NCBI RefSeq assembly: GCF_026151205.1
Contig: NC_087074.1
Span: 10,139,226-10,203,225, forward strand
Length of the DNA stretch: 64,000 nt
Reading direction: 5' to 3'
DNA from: Bolinopsis microptera
Taxonomy: Eukaryota; Ctenophora; Tentaculata; Lobata; Bolinopsidae
The notes beneath the pieces were generated by a model, which saw nothing but the letters and a program-made list of their open reading frames with translations, did not search any database and had not been told where the DNA came from. How positions within the stretch are numbered: position 1 is the first letter of the stretch; every line of letters starts with the position of its first letter. A program made the position numbers and the translations under genes. Positions 1 to 12,245 of the stretch are shown in pieces.

Positions 1-43
1 ATTAATAAGACGAATTGATTGTTAATACTAACAAATATTTCAG

Positions 44-3000
44 TGACAAATCAGAAGACGCCCGCTTGTACTACAAGATATTCAGCGACATGGGACGGCA
101 GGGTGAACTGTACAACTACTATCACCGAACACACAAGACAAACTCACAGAAACAGTTCAACATGTTGAGAACTAGTGGTAGTGTTGATACCTGGTTACAT
201 GGCTTTTATTCCTCTGTTTTGGAGCTCTTTCACGCCCAGGTCAGTGCTCAATTGCAATTCAATCTAACTCTACTGAGCTGAGGTGACTAGTTTGGTGTGA
301 CGGCTAAAAACGGCTAAAACCATCAGCATTTTGCCAGAATGAAGTCTGGTATCCTCGTGGCTCGTCAGATTTCAGGTTAATTTCCGCGAAGCAACCTGAT
401 CGTGTTTTTGTGTAACTCGCTCTAACCCTAATGACTTCAGTTATCGTGGACGAGTGGGATATACACAAACCACACAGCGGTGGTGTTATCTCTGGTAACA
501 CTTTGTTTAGATAACACTGATCTACAACACGAGATCAGTAACTTCCTGTCTGACTCTCAAACTCCAGTACTCGCTCTCACTACCTTACTCGATATTGTGT
601 ACAGGTTTGTGCAGTCTTAAAATATTTTATACTCTTATATTTTATTCCACTTAGGAGAATGGCGCGAGTTTTGGCCCTGATAAAACTAATTGGCACTGCG
701 GACGCCGGTCGGGACTATCATTGTCATGAATGTTGTAACTAAGAATTCCCTGCTATTGTATTTCAATAAACCGTATCAAATAATAATTATAAAAGTATTT
801 ATCTTCAATCTTACCTGAGTTTCCCCAACATCAGATTTGCCAACTCCTTAGGACGTGAACTAACAGAGGTTGATAACGAAATAACAGAAAAACTAGGAAG
901 ATCCATCATATCTCCTTACATCAGACATTTAACTTCTCTTGGTGACAAAGTAAAGTCATCCCTGTTGCGAGATGTGCACTCTCTAGCGATGGTACGGTCA
1001 ATTATCTTTATCAGTCTTATTGGTCTTTATCAGTCTTATTGGTCTTTATAAGTCTTATTGGTCTTTATCAGTCTTCTTTCGCACCCGTTCTCCAAGATAA
1101 CTTACAATTTCTTTATTTTTGGTAGTTCCTATTACTTGAAACGGCCAAGATTTTTCGAAACTTTATTTTTACTAATATTCATTCGTTTAGGTTATAATTT
1201 TCAAATAGGAATAATTTCAGAGGGTAAAGCGAACAAGCTCAGATTCAGTCTCAGAATTACACTCTAGTACTAAACGTGTAGTGGCACATGTTAAAGATTG
1301 CATACCCCAATGTTTGAATCTGACCAATGGTTACACTCTTGTAGATGTGGTGTCAGCTATTGAGTTCTACTTCGATCTACTCGTGGAAAAAATAAACAGT
1401 TTCATCAGGTTTGTCAGATAATTCTAAGCGATGTTATCTATTTTATATTACCCACTCTGCGAAAATTCTAAGCAAAATCTTTATTGAAACCTAAAAATAA
1501 GGTCGCGCGGGTATTTAGGAGTTGACCGCACTCCATGGATCATCAGCCGGGTAAGATCCGCGGCAGTGGGACCCTTCTTTCTGTGGGATCCTGTTACTTC
1601 AAAGGATCGAACAGAGAGAAGGGCTGGCACGAAGAACAGATAGTGAAACTATTTGTTCCCCCCACTGAGGCGCAAGCAAGGGTTGTTGCCTGGCCTTTTT
1701 TAAAATCCTCAACGTGGTAGATAAAATCCAAGTCTTGGTTGCTAAAATCGTGATAAAAATCTTGAGCTAAAACCTCAGATTACAGGATGAGATCCGATAA
1801 ATCGGAGGCTCATGCTCCTAACTTCGATCGGTTGCACATTAATGATGCAGGGCAGTGATACCGACTGCGTTGGCTTGGGTGCAGGCGGAGCTGCAGTGAG
1901 GAGTTCTGGTTTCGCCAGGATCACTTCTTTGTTAACAGGTTGGACCACTTGAGCAGATTGCAACTCATCTGTTTGAGTCCTGGTATCCGCTGTCTGCAGC
2001 TCTGGCGTGGTTGCAGCGTCCGCCACCACAATTCTTTTGGGCATTCTTTTCTCTGCTGCCCTTTCCAATGTGCTGATTTTCTGGTCCAAATATTCAGCGA
2101 ACTCATCGTTCGCCAAATTGCTGGTCAGTTCGTAGCTGGCCATTCGACTTTCCACGTCCTCGAGAGCAGTGTCGACTGCTCGTTTGCTGGAACGGGCCCA
2201 GAAAACTCCGATAATACCGCCAAGGATGACGGCTAGTAGTAAGCCAAAGCTTACCAACAAAAGGATTTCTTCGAAGATCATCCTTTCTTTGTCTTTTGAA
2301 GAAGGTAAATCAGTATTAATTCAAGATGATGATATTGTTGAAGGAATACTGGCAGAAAGTTAATCTGTTGTCACAGTATTTATACACAAATCCAGCACGT
2401 GCAAGTTCCAAGTCAGTTGCGCGTGCAAATTGACTTTATCGAGGGGGTTGGTATGGTAACAAGAATCTCGGCTACTGTGTGAGCATGGTTGGTCTGTTTG
2501 ACCTGGGAAAGGGAGGGTAGCAAACAGATAGATGTAAATCCACATCTAGGCCTGTGACAATCACGTATGACTTGTTGGTTTGCGTAACGCGCGGTGACAA
2601 TATCTTGGCGCGAAAAATCATACAAAACACTTTGAAGATACTTTTAGCGCGCACGTACTGCCGCTTTGTGTCTGAAGTTAACCAAATGTACCTCAGGGAA
2701 ATGAGGGCCGCGTTTGGAGTGGAGGCCGGATCACAGTCGATGTTCCAAGAAGACCATTGGGTCGGGTTCCAGTCATGCTTCAAACTATTCCAAATCTTAG
2801 GTACGTCTGAAACTGCAGTTGTGAAATGAGACAACACCGTAGTTGGTGATTGTAATTCAGTTTAGTGAATCGCTTGTCTGTGGCCCTTCAAGCAGTGGCT
2901 CCGGTCGGTTAACGTGTCTCGTGTTTTGGGTCGTTTAATTCTTCTAAGATATTAACAGTATAAATGCAGTAAACTTTACATTTGTTAGTCGATTTATGGA

Positions 3001-4313
3001 CAAATAGAAAAGTCAATTTAAGGCAAGTCGAATTATCAAGTCTTAAAAATATGATATTACATTTCAGACCTATTCAGCTACGTCTTTTTCAGGTGAATGT
3101 TACACTGATATTAAGAGCTTGGAATCGGAATGTATAGAAACGGTGAAGCAACATGTAACGAAAGGTCCTGGCTTAGTCACGAAAATTGACACTTGGCTTG
3201 AGGCAGATCCACTTAGATACGGAGCCAACAAAGCACTGCTCGACTCTCTGATTGATGGTTCGAAGATCACACTATTCGATAAAACGATGGAACTGTTTAA
3301 GAAACCAATTAACAATTGCAACAAGCTCTGTGTTGACTTTGTGTTGTTCCATGTCAAGTCCAATTTAAACGGTGTCCACTTGAGCGAAGAGTGGGTGGTC
3401 GACGAAGGAGCAGTGTTCAGTCCTTCTCCTCTGACCTACATAACAAGTCTAGGGGACTATCTGTTGTTGCTGCCCCAACAACTAGAGCCATTCTTCGCAG
3501 AAGAGAACATTCCTCTTGATACCGCTCTTATACTGGTCGACTTCACTCAGTTCCCTGGCATGGCTCAAGGTTAGTTCTGCATTTACACTTCCTTTTATTA
3601 AGAGCATGTGTAGATTTCGAAAGTGTAAATTTTCAATGTCTTAAGAATACATCTCGTATTGATATTCGATTTCACATTGAAATTCATTTCAGTATTAAGT
3701 TCATCGCACATTTTAGTTGGTTGAAAGTTGATTTATTTAAATTATAAACGTATTTCATGATTTCAGACGTGGAGGGAGATGCATTTGCTTGGTTAACATG
3801 TGTTTGTCAGAGCACACTGTTCACTATTGTTGAGATGATACTGAAGATACACCGACTATCGGGTACGTTACCTTTATCCAACTATCAAGATACTGTGAAT
3901 AAGGGTAGTCACAACTTTCAGTGAGTGATATGATCAGGAATATAAACATGCAACTTTCCCAGGAGTGGGATGTAAGCAACTTACTGCGGATGTAGCTTAT
4001 ATCAGCAATGTGATGGGAGCTCTAGAGGTCCCATTATCACGTGACATAGTGGACATATCCAGACTCCTTTCACTTCCCATAGACCAGTTAGTTCTTATAT
4101 TTAGTTTTTAGTTGTTTCTGCGTCACATTTATTATCAACAGGTTCCGTGATATAAGATATCATTGGTTGATTGTGGAAATTTGAACGAAACTCTCAATTT
4201 TTATGTCATGTTCCTTTAATATATATTCCCTCAGAATTGACAGTGCTGAAACGCAGAACATACCTAAGTACCTCCGAGGAAAGATCTCAACCATGAGGCG
4301 ACCAGCCTATTAA
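44..4313 (+). CDS. COG7: Conserved oligomeric Golgi complex subunit 7 (COG7), 5'-partial, 9 exons
   Basis: Subunit of the COG tethering complex, which acts in retrograde vesicle traffic within the Golgi. Exons read as 44-239, 441-604, 835-991, 1221-1408, 2697-2800, 3093-3569, 3767-3862, 3963-4086 and 4235-4313 (TAA). All junctions are GT-AG and every phase joins cleanly. Blocks resembling metazoan COG7 in the same order are: the YYxxxHK region in the first exon, SMFQEDHWVGFQ (exon 5), PLTYITSLGDYLLLLPQQLEPF (exon 6), and the C-terminal STMRRPAY, like the STMRSxxY-type end of animal COG7. The N-terminal part lies upstream of the window. The 1.3-kb intron 4 holds an antisense ORF. Assignment is by recalled family similarity; a homology search was not run, but several independent blocks agree. 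Confidence 0.93.
1775..2281 (-). CDS. Single-pass membrane protein, hypothetical, nested antisense in COG7 intron 4
   Basis: A 168-codon open frame lies wholly inside COG7 intron 4 on the opposite strand. Residues about 6-28 form one strong hydrophobic segment (LLLVSFGLLLAVILGGIIGV), followed by a basic RSSKR stretch, then a polar helix-rich segment (about 32-80) that could form a coiled coil, and a Pro/Thr/Gln-rich tail. This layout suits a type III or signal-anchor membrane protein. A TATAAAT sequence sits about 100 bp upstream of the ATG on the minus strand (near 2378-2386). I do not recognise a family. It could be a real nested gene, a retrocopy or a chance ORF; length, amphipathic composition and the TATA-like box favour a real gene. 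Confidence 0.5.
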   Translation of the reverse strand: MIFEEILLLVSFGLLLAVILGGIIGVFWARSSKRAVDTALEDVESRMASYELTSNLANDEFAEYLDQKISTLERAAEKRMPKRIVVADAATTPELQTADTRTQTDELQSAQVVQPVNKEVILAKPELLTAAPPAPKPTQSVSLPCIINVQPIEVRSMSLRFIGSHPVI

Positions 4314-4692
4314 TTAGTCAATACCATAAACGGGGCCTTTGTTGACGGGAGCATGTTTATTTTCCTAAATTAACACTAGTACTGAATGTTTAGGTTTATG
4401 CATGCTGTGAACTGTTAAGTTGTTATTTTGAATTCTAAACCTTTAACTGAAATTGTAAATTTGTTCTGGCAGGCAGTGAGCTTTGAGAATGTTTTGAATG
4501 TTTAATTATTTTTGCATGCTGTTAAATTATTTGTTATTGCTAATTCTATGTTTATGATGTAATTTTAATTTCAGATTTAAAATGATCATCACGAGAGTTA
4601 ACTCATTATACGCGTTCATTTTTAACTTCAATGTTGTTATAGTTATTTGTGATTCTAGTTTCTTTACATTTTTAATCGCAATTATCATGTAG
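4314..4692. other. Intergenic region COG7-RPL23A
   Basis: About 380 AT-rich bases. No AATAAA hexamer for COG7 is visible close to its stop codon. The segment ends in a pyrimidine-rich tract and an AG one base before the RPL23A ATG, so part of it is probably an intron in the 5' UTR or the outron of a trans-spliced gene. Confidence 0.5.
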
Positions 4693-4693
4693 G

Positions 4694-5591
<898 letters not shown>

Positions 5592-5822
5592 ATTATTCTT
5601 GACATTTTTTATCTATGACAATTTTGTTTCACTGTTTTACAAGTTCTGTATATGCCCATTGCCCAACTTATGAGACCTTATGTATTTTTCCAGACATCAT
5701 CTCAATACTTCCTGAAAATTTCATGGATTCATTTCCGCTTGGTTATGTTTTAATTTTTTACATCATTGAATTTAAAAATTTAAAAGAGTAATATTTTCTA
5801 ACGTCAATACTTATTAGAAGCC
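5592..5822 (+). promoter_or_regulatory. RPL23A-RPL5 intercistronic gap with a splice acceptor before the RPL5 ATG
   Basis: The gap is 231 bp and very T-rich. No AATAAA or ATTAAA hexamer is visible in it. Its 3' end reads as an intron end: a CTAAC branch-point-like motif at about 5799-5803, then ttattag and aagccATGG. Either a short 5' UTR exon plus promoter is squeezed into this gap, or RPL5 mRNA is matured by spliced-leader trans-splicing from a shared pre-mRNA. The sequence alone does not decide. Confidence 0.45.
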
Positions 5823-7443
5823 ATGGGGTTCGTCAAGGTTGTTAAGAACAAGCCATACTTCAAGCGGTTCCAGGTTAAATACAGGAGACGAAGGGAGGGT
5901 AAGACCGATTACTTCGCCAGAAAGAGGCTCATAATCCAGAACAAGAACAAATACAACACCCCCAAATACAGGCTGATTGTTAGGTTTACCAACAAAGTTA
6001 TCATCGCTCAGGTCGCTTATGCTACCATCGAGGGAGATAAGGTCAGTCTAGCTTCTTTTTGGCCCACTTTTCCCAAATTTTGCTCCACCATTTACAGAAT
6101 TCTTGGTAAAAAATCAATGCTCTAACGCATTATTCTTAGTTTCGTGATCCAAAACGTTGTCACAATTATAAAGATGAATTATCAAATAATGAAAGTGTGA
6201 AAACTATAGAATTTAGAAAGTTGACTGTTCATATCTTTACAGATTGTGTGTGACGCCAGAAGTTCCGAGCTGCCCAGATACGGAATCAAGGCTGGTCTGA
6301 CCAACTACCCTGCTTCATACGCTGTAGGACTCCTCCTCGCCAGGAGACTTAACCAGAAATACGGACTCGATGAGACTTACACTGGTTAGGAATGTTTATT
6401 GCTATCATTAGTTCATCTGTTGATTGCTTTCATTACTAATGAATATTTATGGAATGTTACTGACAACAAAATATTGTTGAAGCCTTTTGAATCGAAAAAC
6501 CTTTCGATTGCAAATTTACTGTTCCGCGGATAGCGATGTTACTGCTATATCTTCTTTGAACAAGATGTCTACAGGTGTGGAGGCTGTTGACGGAGAAGAG
6601 TACTTCGTTGAGAAGGAGGGAGAGAGGGGAGCATTCTACTGTGTCCTCGACACTGGTCTCTCCAAGACCTCCTCCGGAGCTAGAATCTTCGGAGTCTTGA
6701 AGGGAGCTGTTGATGGTGGTCTCGATATCCCTCATTCCTCAAAACGATTCCCCGGATACAACATGGAGAGCGGTGAGTGTGATGGAGCGGTATTAGTGTG
6801 ATAGAGCAGTATTAATGTGATGTTGTGGTAAAACGCAGCTCATTTGATCCGTGTACTAGGTTTCCGTTCGCAGCAATGAGACCGATATTGATGTCTGGTT
6901 ATAATGTTTTTTTTCTATAGAATATTTGCAATCACCCAATCATGTAACATAGTTATAGCATTTCACCGTGTCTGCTCCCCAGGTGACTACGATGCCGGCG
7001 CCCACAGAGCCAGAATTCTCGGAGCTCACGTCGGCAGCTACATGCAGACCCTCCTTGACGAGGACGAAGATGCCTATAAGAGACAATTCGCCGTCTACAA
7101 GAAGGAAGGTATCATGCCAGACATGATCGAGGAAATGTACACCAAGGTAAATGCTTTGAGCCACAACCGTTCAATTCTGATCTACGTTTATGAATAATAA
7201 TTGATATGCTGTTTTTATATTGTACTGTAATACATATTCCGGACCTTTTATTGAGTGACTTTTTTGTTACATAAATAAAATTCGCAGGCACACGCTGCTA
7301 TCCGAGCCGATCCAGTGGCCTCAGCCAAGAAAGAGAAGCCAGATGATTACAAACCCAAGAGTTACAAGAGGCAGAGAATGTCCCTTCAACAACGCAAGGG
7401 AAGGGTCGCCCAACAGAAGGCTGCGTTCCTTGCGCTTCATTAA
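5823..7443 (+). CDS. RPL5: 60S ribosomal protein L5 (uL18), 5 exons
   Basis: Large-subunit protein uL18, which binds 5S rRNA and forms the 5S RNP with uL5. Exons 5823-6041, 6243-6384, 6575-6772, 6983-7146 and 7288-7443 give 292 aa, the normal animal length. Visible signatures are [54 protein letters not shown], the [24 protein letters not shown] block and [11 protein letters not shown]. The C-terminus is Lys/Arg/Gln-rich and ends ALH. The start codon has a good context (aagccATGG) and conserved N-terminal residues. All five exons are bounded by GT-AG introns with consistent phase. An unspliced fragment in intron 2 and another in intron 4 extend open frames but are not coding. Confidence 0.97.
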
Positions 7444-7656
7444 TTTTATTTGCAAAGAATTTTTTAAACTATCTGAACAAATGTGTTTTATTAGTTAATA
7501 TGTTTAAGAAAATATAGCGGGTTCCCTGTAAGCGGCTAACAGAGGGGAAAGGAGTGGTTTACAATCCGGCCAAAACCTGGCTTTAATATTAGTCAGTGTA
7601 ATGAACGCCAAGTGGGGGCACTACATTCTTGCCTCAAATTATAGTAAATTCCCTTA

Positions 7657-8853
7657 CCCCTAAGTTCCATGCCCGAATTTTCACTCAAATTTTTCACCCA
7701 AATAAAATTTGCCCGAATTTTTAACCCACATTTTTCGCTTCGACTGAAATATTCGGGCTAAAAAAATTCGTGAACTTGCGCACGAATTTTTAAAATTTCA
7801 CTCAAATAATATAGTCGCTGCGGTTGTAATCAATACTATAATTGCATTTCGTTGTCCTAAATGTTTCTGGGATTACCTAACGCATATCATCATAACACTA
7901 ATGATAACAACGCTATTACACTACACATCGATTACACGATTAGCCATTTTATTGAGGAGCTGCAGTGAGTCATTTTCGGGTTCCCAAGAACCAATGTTTT
8001 ATTATCTGATATTTAGGATGACTGAGGAGGACTGAGGAAGAGGAGGAGGAGGACTGAGAAGAAGGGGGAGGAGGAAGAGGACTAAGGACGAGTAGGACTG
8101 AGGATGAGGAGGACTTAGGAGGGGAAGGACTCAGGAGGAGGAGGACGACGAGGACGACGAGGACGACGAGGACGACGAGGACGACGAGGACGAGGAGGAC
8201 AAGGAGGACTGAGAAGGAGGACGAAGGACGAGGAGGACTGAGAAGGAGGACGAAGGACGAGGAGGACTGAGAAGGAGGACGAGGAGGACTAAGGACGAGG
8301 AGGACTGAGGAAGAAGAGGAGGAGGAAGCATCTAAATGTTATTTCCACAACATTCTTGTCTGTTTTTGTTCCGTTCTTGTCCGCCCTACTTTTTGTCCGT
8401 TTTGAAAATATAGGGTACCGAACGGACAAAAACGGGCACAAAACATGATCCCCTCCCCAGTCCTTATATCTTTATATTAATTTAAGTTGGTCAAACATGT
8501 TAATTGCAAAGGAATTATTCTTGACTATGAAAGTTCAAACAACTTAATTTAGATATGTCAACCCTATTTTCTTAAATTTACACAAAAAAGTTTATAGAAA
8601 ATATATGAAGGACACTAATTTGCTTCAGCACATTGGTTGTTACACTAGTTTACTATACGTGATGTTTACGTAATTTTCATCCTAATTTAAACTTAGGTGG
8701 TCGCAGTCTCGATCTCACCCGACGCAACCGATACGCGTATCGATTTCCGCACGCAAATTATTTGGGCATGGAACATGTCACCCGAATAAATTTTTTTCAC
8801 AAATAAAATTTGCCCGAATTATTTTACCGTATTATTTGGCCATGGAACTGGGG
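7657..8853. mobile_element. Non-autonomous TIR element, PIF/Harbinger-like by its TTA duplication
   Basis: The left end CCCCTAAGTTCCATGCCC (7657) is inverted at the right end, where GGCCATGGAACTGGGG ends at 8853. Both ends are flanked by TTA (7654-7656 and 8854-8856). Subterminal copies of an AAATTCGGGCA-type motif recur near both ends in both orientations. No transposase frame is present; the core is a purine-rich tract. The 3-bp TTA duplication fits PIF/Harbinger MITEs, but the family is an inference. Confidence 0.6.
8026..8331. repeat. Purine-only GGA/GAC-rich tract
   Basis: About 300 bp of imperfect GGAGGA, GACGAG and AAGGAC repeats with almost no pyrimidines except C in GAC and ACT on the plus strand. 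It sits inside the TIR element. The poly-serine open frame on the minus strand is only a by-product of the repeat. Such tracts can form triplex DNA. Confidence 0.85.
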
Positions 8854-9129
8854 TTAAGTGCATATAATACAATCCGAAAGTGAAGCACGATAATTCCGAG
8901 CGGCAAGTGGCTCTCTTACTAACAAAGTATAAAGGGTCGTTCACATATTATTATTACGCCGAACGGGGAGGGGGGGTTTCCAAATGATTACGCTAGTGTA
9001 ATTTTGACACAAAAGCTATGTTTCCCATAAACAAATTGGTCAGTTAATTGATGATGGTGCGAAACCAAATTGGGGTACTGGGAGTCAAAATCGCGAATAA
9101 AATTGCAAAATCAAATTGTCTCAATCTTA

Positions 9130-9262
9130 TTGTAGGTTTACAACCTACCAGGACGCGCGCCGAGTTGGACTCGTCGACGGTCCTGGAACAGATGGAACAG
9201 ATGGAACAGATGGAACAGATATTTTACGATGGAACAGATATTTTACGAGTATCACCCGTTAA
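9130..9262 (+). mobile_element. Micro-element family 1 (TTGTAGG...CCCGTTAA), TSD CAATCTTA
   Basis: 133 bp bounded by a perfect 8-bp direct repeat CAATCTTA (9122-9129 and 9263-9270). It shares TAGGTTTAYRACCTACCAGG and ATTTTACGAGTATCACCCG with copies at 15233 and 50577. This copy is longer because GGAACAGAT is reiterated. The TAGGTT/AACCTA part can form a hairpin. Confidence 0.8.
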
Positions 9263-9346
9263 CAATCTTAAAGTCCCATTTTCAGTTTTTGAAGATGGGA
9301 AGACCAAAATTTTACAGTAATTTGACTGATTTTTTCACCCGCACCC

Positions 9347-9442
9347 TGACGGATGTTACTCGTCTAAATTTCTTCTCGAAATGGTCCGATGACAAGTGCT
9401 ACGAAGTAGCGCGCGCCGGGCCAAATCATTAACAATGGTCAA
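9347..9442 (+). mobile_element. Micro-element family 4 (TGACGGATG...ATGGTCAA), TSD ACCCGCACCC
   Basis: 96 bp flanked by a 10-bp perfect direct repeat ACCCGCACCC (9337-9346 and 9443-9452), inserted in a satellite unit. A related, rearranged sequence lies at about 50145-50260. Its ends are loosely inverted (TGAC.../...GTCA). Confidence 0.7.
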
Positions 9443-9521
9443 ACCCGCACCCAATTAGTAAGTCAACTATAAATGCCATATGACACGATTGAGATCCTGG
9501 AAGTTTGATTTCGGTCGGAGG

Positions 9522-9621
9522 TTGATTCACGATGTCAATCCTTCCCATCTCGCCGATCTGCATACGGTTGCGAGAAGCATTATTTGATGCGCGCGCGACC
9601 CAGTAGTGCATCGCGCTACAA
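9522..9621 (+). mobile_element. Micro-element family 2 (TTGATTCAC...GCGCTACAA), TSD GGTCGGAGG
   Basis: Exactly 100 bp with perfect 9-bp flanks GGTCGGAGG (9513-9521 and 9622-9630). The target is the GGTCGGAGGAAGCC segment of the satellite unit, so the empty site can be seen in neighbouring units. Other copies are at 9773 (inverted), 49118 and 50529. Confidence 0.85.
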
Positions 9622-9772
9622 GGTCGGAGGAAGCCCACAGCGCAGCAGAAAGCTTGTATGTCAAAATCCTGTCCCATTTTCAAATATGAAATTTTTTGAT
9701 CAACACAAATTTGAAAGATTGGATGAAAACCTTGCCTAGAAACCAAAAAGTCAGTTGATTGATGATGGTATT

Positions 9773-9866
9773 TTGTAGCGCGATGCACTACTGGGTCGCG
9801 CGCGCATCAAATAATGCTTCTCTTAAGCAGATCGGCGAGATGCGAAGGATTGACATCGTCAATCAA
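9773..9866 (-). mobile_element. Micro-element family 2, inverted copy, TSD GATGGTATT
   Basis: 94 bp flanked by the perfect 9-bp repeat GATGGTATT (9764-9772 and 9867-9875). On the minus strand it matches the 9522 copy, including ATTATTTGATGCGCGCG and CCCAGTAGTGCATCGCGC. It lies in the satellite. Confidence 0.85.
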
Positions 9867-9882
9867 GATGGTATTTAACAAT

Positions 9883-9966
9883 AACGGGTGATACTCGTAA
9901 AATATTTGTTCCAAACTCGGCGCGCGCCCTGGTTAGGTTATAGGTAGGTAGGTTATAAACCTACAA
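9883..9966 (-). mobile_element. Micro-element family 1, inverted and diverged
   Basis: On the minus strand it reads TGTAGGTTTATAACCTACC, then GCGCGCGCCGAGTTTGG and ATTTTACGAGTATCACCCG, as in the other family 1 copies. The TSD is degenerate (about TTAACAAT and AGTACAAT). It sits directly after the family 2 copy. Confidence 0.65.
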
Positions 9967-10568
9967 GTACAATGATGGGTTATAAACCTCCAATGATGGT
10001 ATGATTATGAAACCAAAAATTGAGGTACTGGGAGTAAAAATCCCGAATAAAATTGAAAAATCATATTGTCCCAATCTTTGTCCCATTTTTAGTTTTTGAA
10101 GATGAAATTTCCAGGACCGAAATTTTACAGTTTTTACCGATTTTTTCACCCGCATCCAATTAGTAAGTCAACTATAGATGCCAAATGACACGATTGATGT
10201 GCTGGAAGTTTGATTTCGGTCGGAGGAAGCCCGCACACCGCAGCAGAAAGCTTAACAAAACAAAAAGTTATATTTTCAAAATCCTGTCCCATTTTCAACA
10301 TTCAAATATGAAATTTTCTGAACCCAAATTTGACAGATTGGATGAAACTTTTGCCCAGAAACCAATAAGACAGTTAATTGATGATGGTATGAAACCAAAT
10401 TGAGGTAATGGGAATCAGGAATCAAAATCCCGAATAAAATTGCAAAATTAAATTGTCCCAATCTTTGTCCCATTTTCAGTTTTTGAAGATGAAATTTCCA
10501 GGATCGAAATTTTACAGTAATTTGACTGATTTTTTCAACCGCAACCAATTAGTAAGTCAACCATAAAT

Positions 10569-11050
10569 GGGGGGGATCCAACTACATTTTTGTACACTAA
10601 TTTAGCGTACATTTGGCAAAAATCTGATGGCCATGTACATTAATGGTCATAAAAAATGTACAAAAAATCGGAAATCCCTGGAAACGAAACAGGAAAAAAC
10701 ATATTTTGTACATGGACATTTGGCAAAAATCTGGTGACCAAACAGGAAAAAACATATTTTGTACATTTTTGTACATGTACATTTGGCAAAAATCTGGTGG
10801 CCAAACAGGAAAAAACATATTTTGTACATGGACATTTGGCAAAAATCTGGTGGCCAAACAGGAAAAAACATATTTTGTACATTTTTGTACACGTACATTT
10901 GGCAAAACTCTGGTGGACATGTACAAAAATGTTGTATCACGTTGCGACCCCCACGGTCGTTTCACTATGGTCCCCCTTTATCGTCCTGACGATACAGGCG
11001 GGTCATACAACGTATGACAACAAAAATGTAGTTGGACCCCCCCCCCCCCC
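10569..11050. mobile_element. G-run-capped inverted-repeat element inside the satellite
   Basis: The left end is G7 then ATCCAACTACATTTTTGTAC. The right end is ACAAAAATGTAGTTGGA then C14. The core holds several direct repeats of ACATTTGGCAAAAATCTGG and GGAAAAAACATATTTTGTAC. A family 3 micro-element is nested near its right end. No coding frame of its own; a clean short TSD was not found. Confidence 0.7.
10932..11020 (-). mobile_element. Micro-element family 3 (TTGTCATACG...GTGATACAA), TSD CAAAAATG
   Basis: 89 bp bounded by perfect 8-bp repeats CAAAAATG (10924-10931 and 11021-11028), nested in the G-run element. On the minus strand it reads TTGTCATACGTTGTATGACC near its 5' end and GACCGTGGGGGTCGC near its 3' end, the same order as the copy at 48976. 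Confidence 0.8.
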
Positions 11051-11925
11051 TAAGTAAGTCAACAATAGATAACAATTATGACACGATTGAGGTGCTGGAA
11101 GTTTGATTTCGGTCGGAGGAAGCCCACAGCAGAAAGCTTAACAAAACAAAAAGTTGTATTTTCAAAATCCTGTCCCATTTTCAAATATGAAATTTTCTGA
11201 ACACAAATTTAACAGATTGGATGAAACTTTTGCCCAGAAACCAATTAGTCAGCTAATTAATGATGGTATAAAACCAAATTGAGGTGTACTGGGAGTCAAT
11301 ATCCCGAATAAAATTGCAAAATCATATTCAATATTGTTGATTGTTATGTCCCAATATCTGTCCCATTTTCAGTTTTTGAAGATGGAATTTCCAGGACCGA
11401 CATTTTACAGTTTTTACTGATTTTTTCACCTGCAACCAATAAGTAAGTCAACAATTGATAACAAATGACACGATTGAGGTGCTGGAAGTTTGATTTCGGT
11501 CGGAGGAAGCCCACAGCAGAGCCAGAAAGCTTAACAAAACGAAAAGTTGTATTTTCAAAATCCTGTCCCATTTTCAAATATGAAATTTTCTGAACACAAA
11601 TTTGACAGATTGGATGAAACTTTTGCCCAGAAACCAATAAGACAGTTAATTGATGATGGTTTGAAACCAAATTGAGGTACTGAGCGTCAAAATCCCGAAT
11701 AAAATTGCAAAATCATATTGTCCCAATCTGTGTCCAATTTTCAGTTTTTGAAGATGAAATTTCGAGGACCGAAATTTTACAGATTTAACCGATTTTTTCA
11801 CCCGCAACCAATTAATAAGTCAACAATAGATACCAAATGGCACGATTGAGGTGCTGGAATTGTTTGATTTCGGTCGGAGGAAGCCCACAGCAGAAAGCTT
11901 AACAAAACATATAAGGCCTGATCAA

Positions 11926-12245
11926 GTAGCTTGAGCTCTGGTGAAGTCACGAGATATAGTCAGCATTCGACACGTTACGAATGTGATTACGTGACAGATG
12001 ATTTACGAAGCAAGGTCACGTGATTTGATCGGCGGTCACTGGACTTCAATCATAGACAGGCCTATAATTACTAATTTTTAAATGACCGATATCTTGATTT
12101 TTAATATGATAACAGCGTAAAGAGAATGCTTCTCGGAATCACTATCAGCACAATGAAGAGAACAAGATGCTGTTAGACTGGACCGGTAGTCCCTACGGTT
12201 TTTACGGTTTTATTATTTGGAACAAACATTTTACGTGTATGTAAT
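11926..12245. other. Unique AT-rich spacer
   Basis: About 320 bp between the satellite and the large inverted-repeat element. I see no open frame, repeat or structured motif in it. Confidence 0.6.

Larger units (their letters stand above)
9000..11925. repeat. Satellite-like array, unit about 383 bp, about 6 units, interrupted by insertions
   Basis: The landmark TTTGATTTCGGTCGGAGG recurs at about 9503, 10210, 11103, 11486 and 11868; adjacent clean spacings are about 382-383 bp. Each unit also carries AATCCTGTCCCATTTTCAA, GAAATTTTCTGAACACAAAT and GATTGGATGAAACTTTTGCC-type segments. Larger spacings are explained by insertions at 9130-9966 and 10569-11050. No coding potential is apparent; the minus-strand open frames of 90-120 codons are the repeat read through. 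Confidence 0.85.

Noticed and set aside
2413..2837. Open frames on both strands around COG7 exon 5
   Set aside because: They overlap the exon or the flanking intron without splice or family support; only the exon 2697-2800 fits COG7.
8131..8331. Poly-serine open frame on the minus strand
   Set aside because: It is the purine repeat read in one frame; no start context, domain or neighbouring exon.
10597..11057. Cluster of 80-130-codon frames on both strands
   Set aside because: All arise from the tandem repeats in the G-run element; peptides are repetitive and lack family features.
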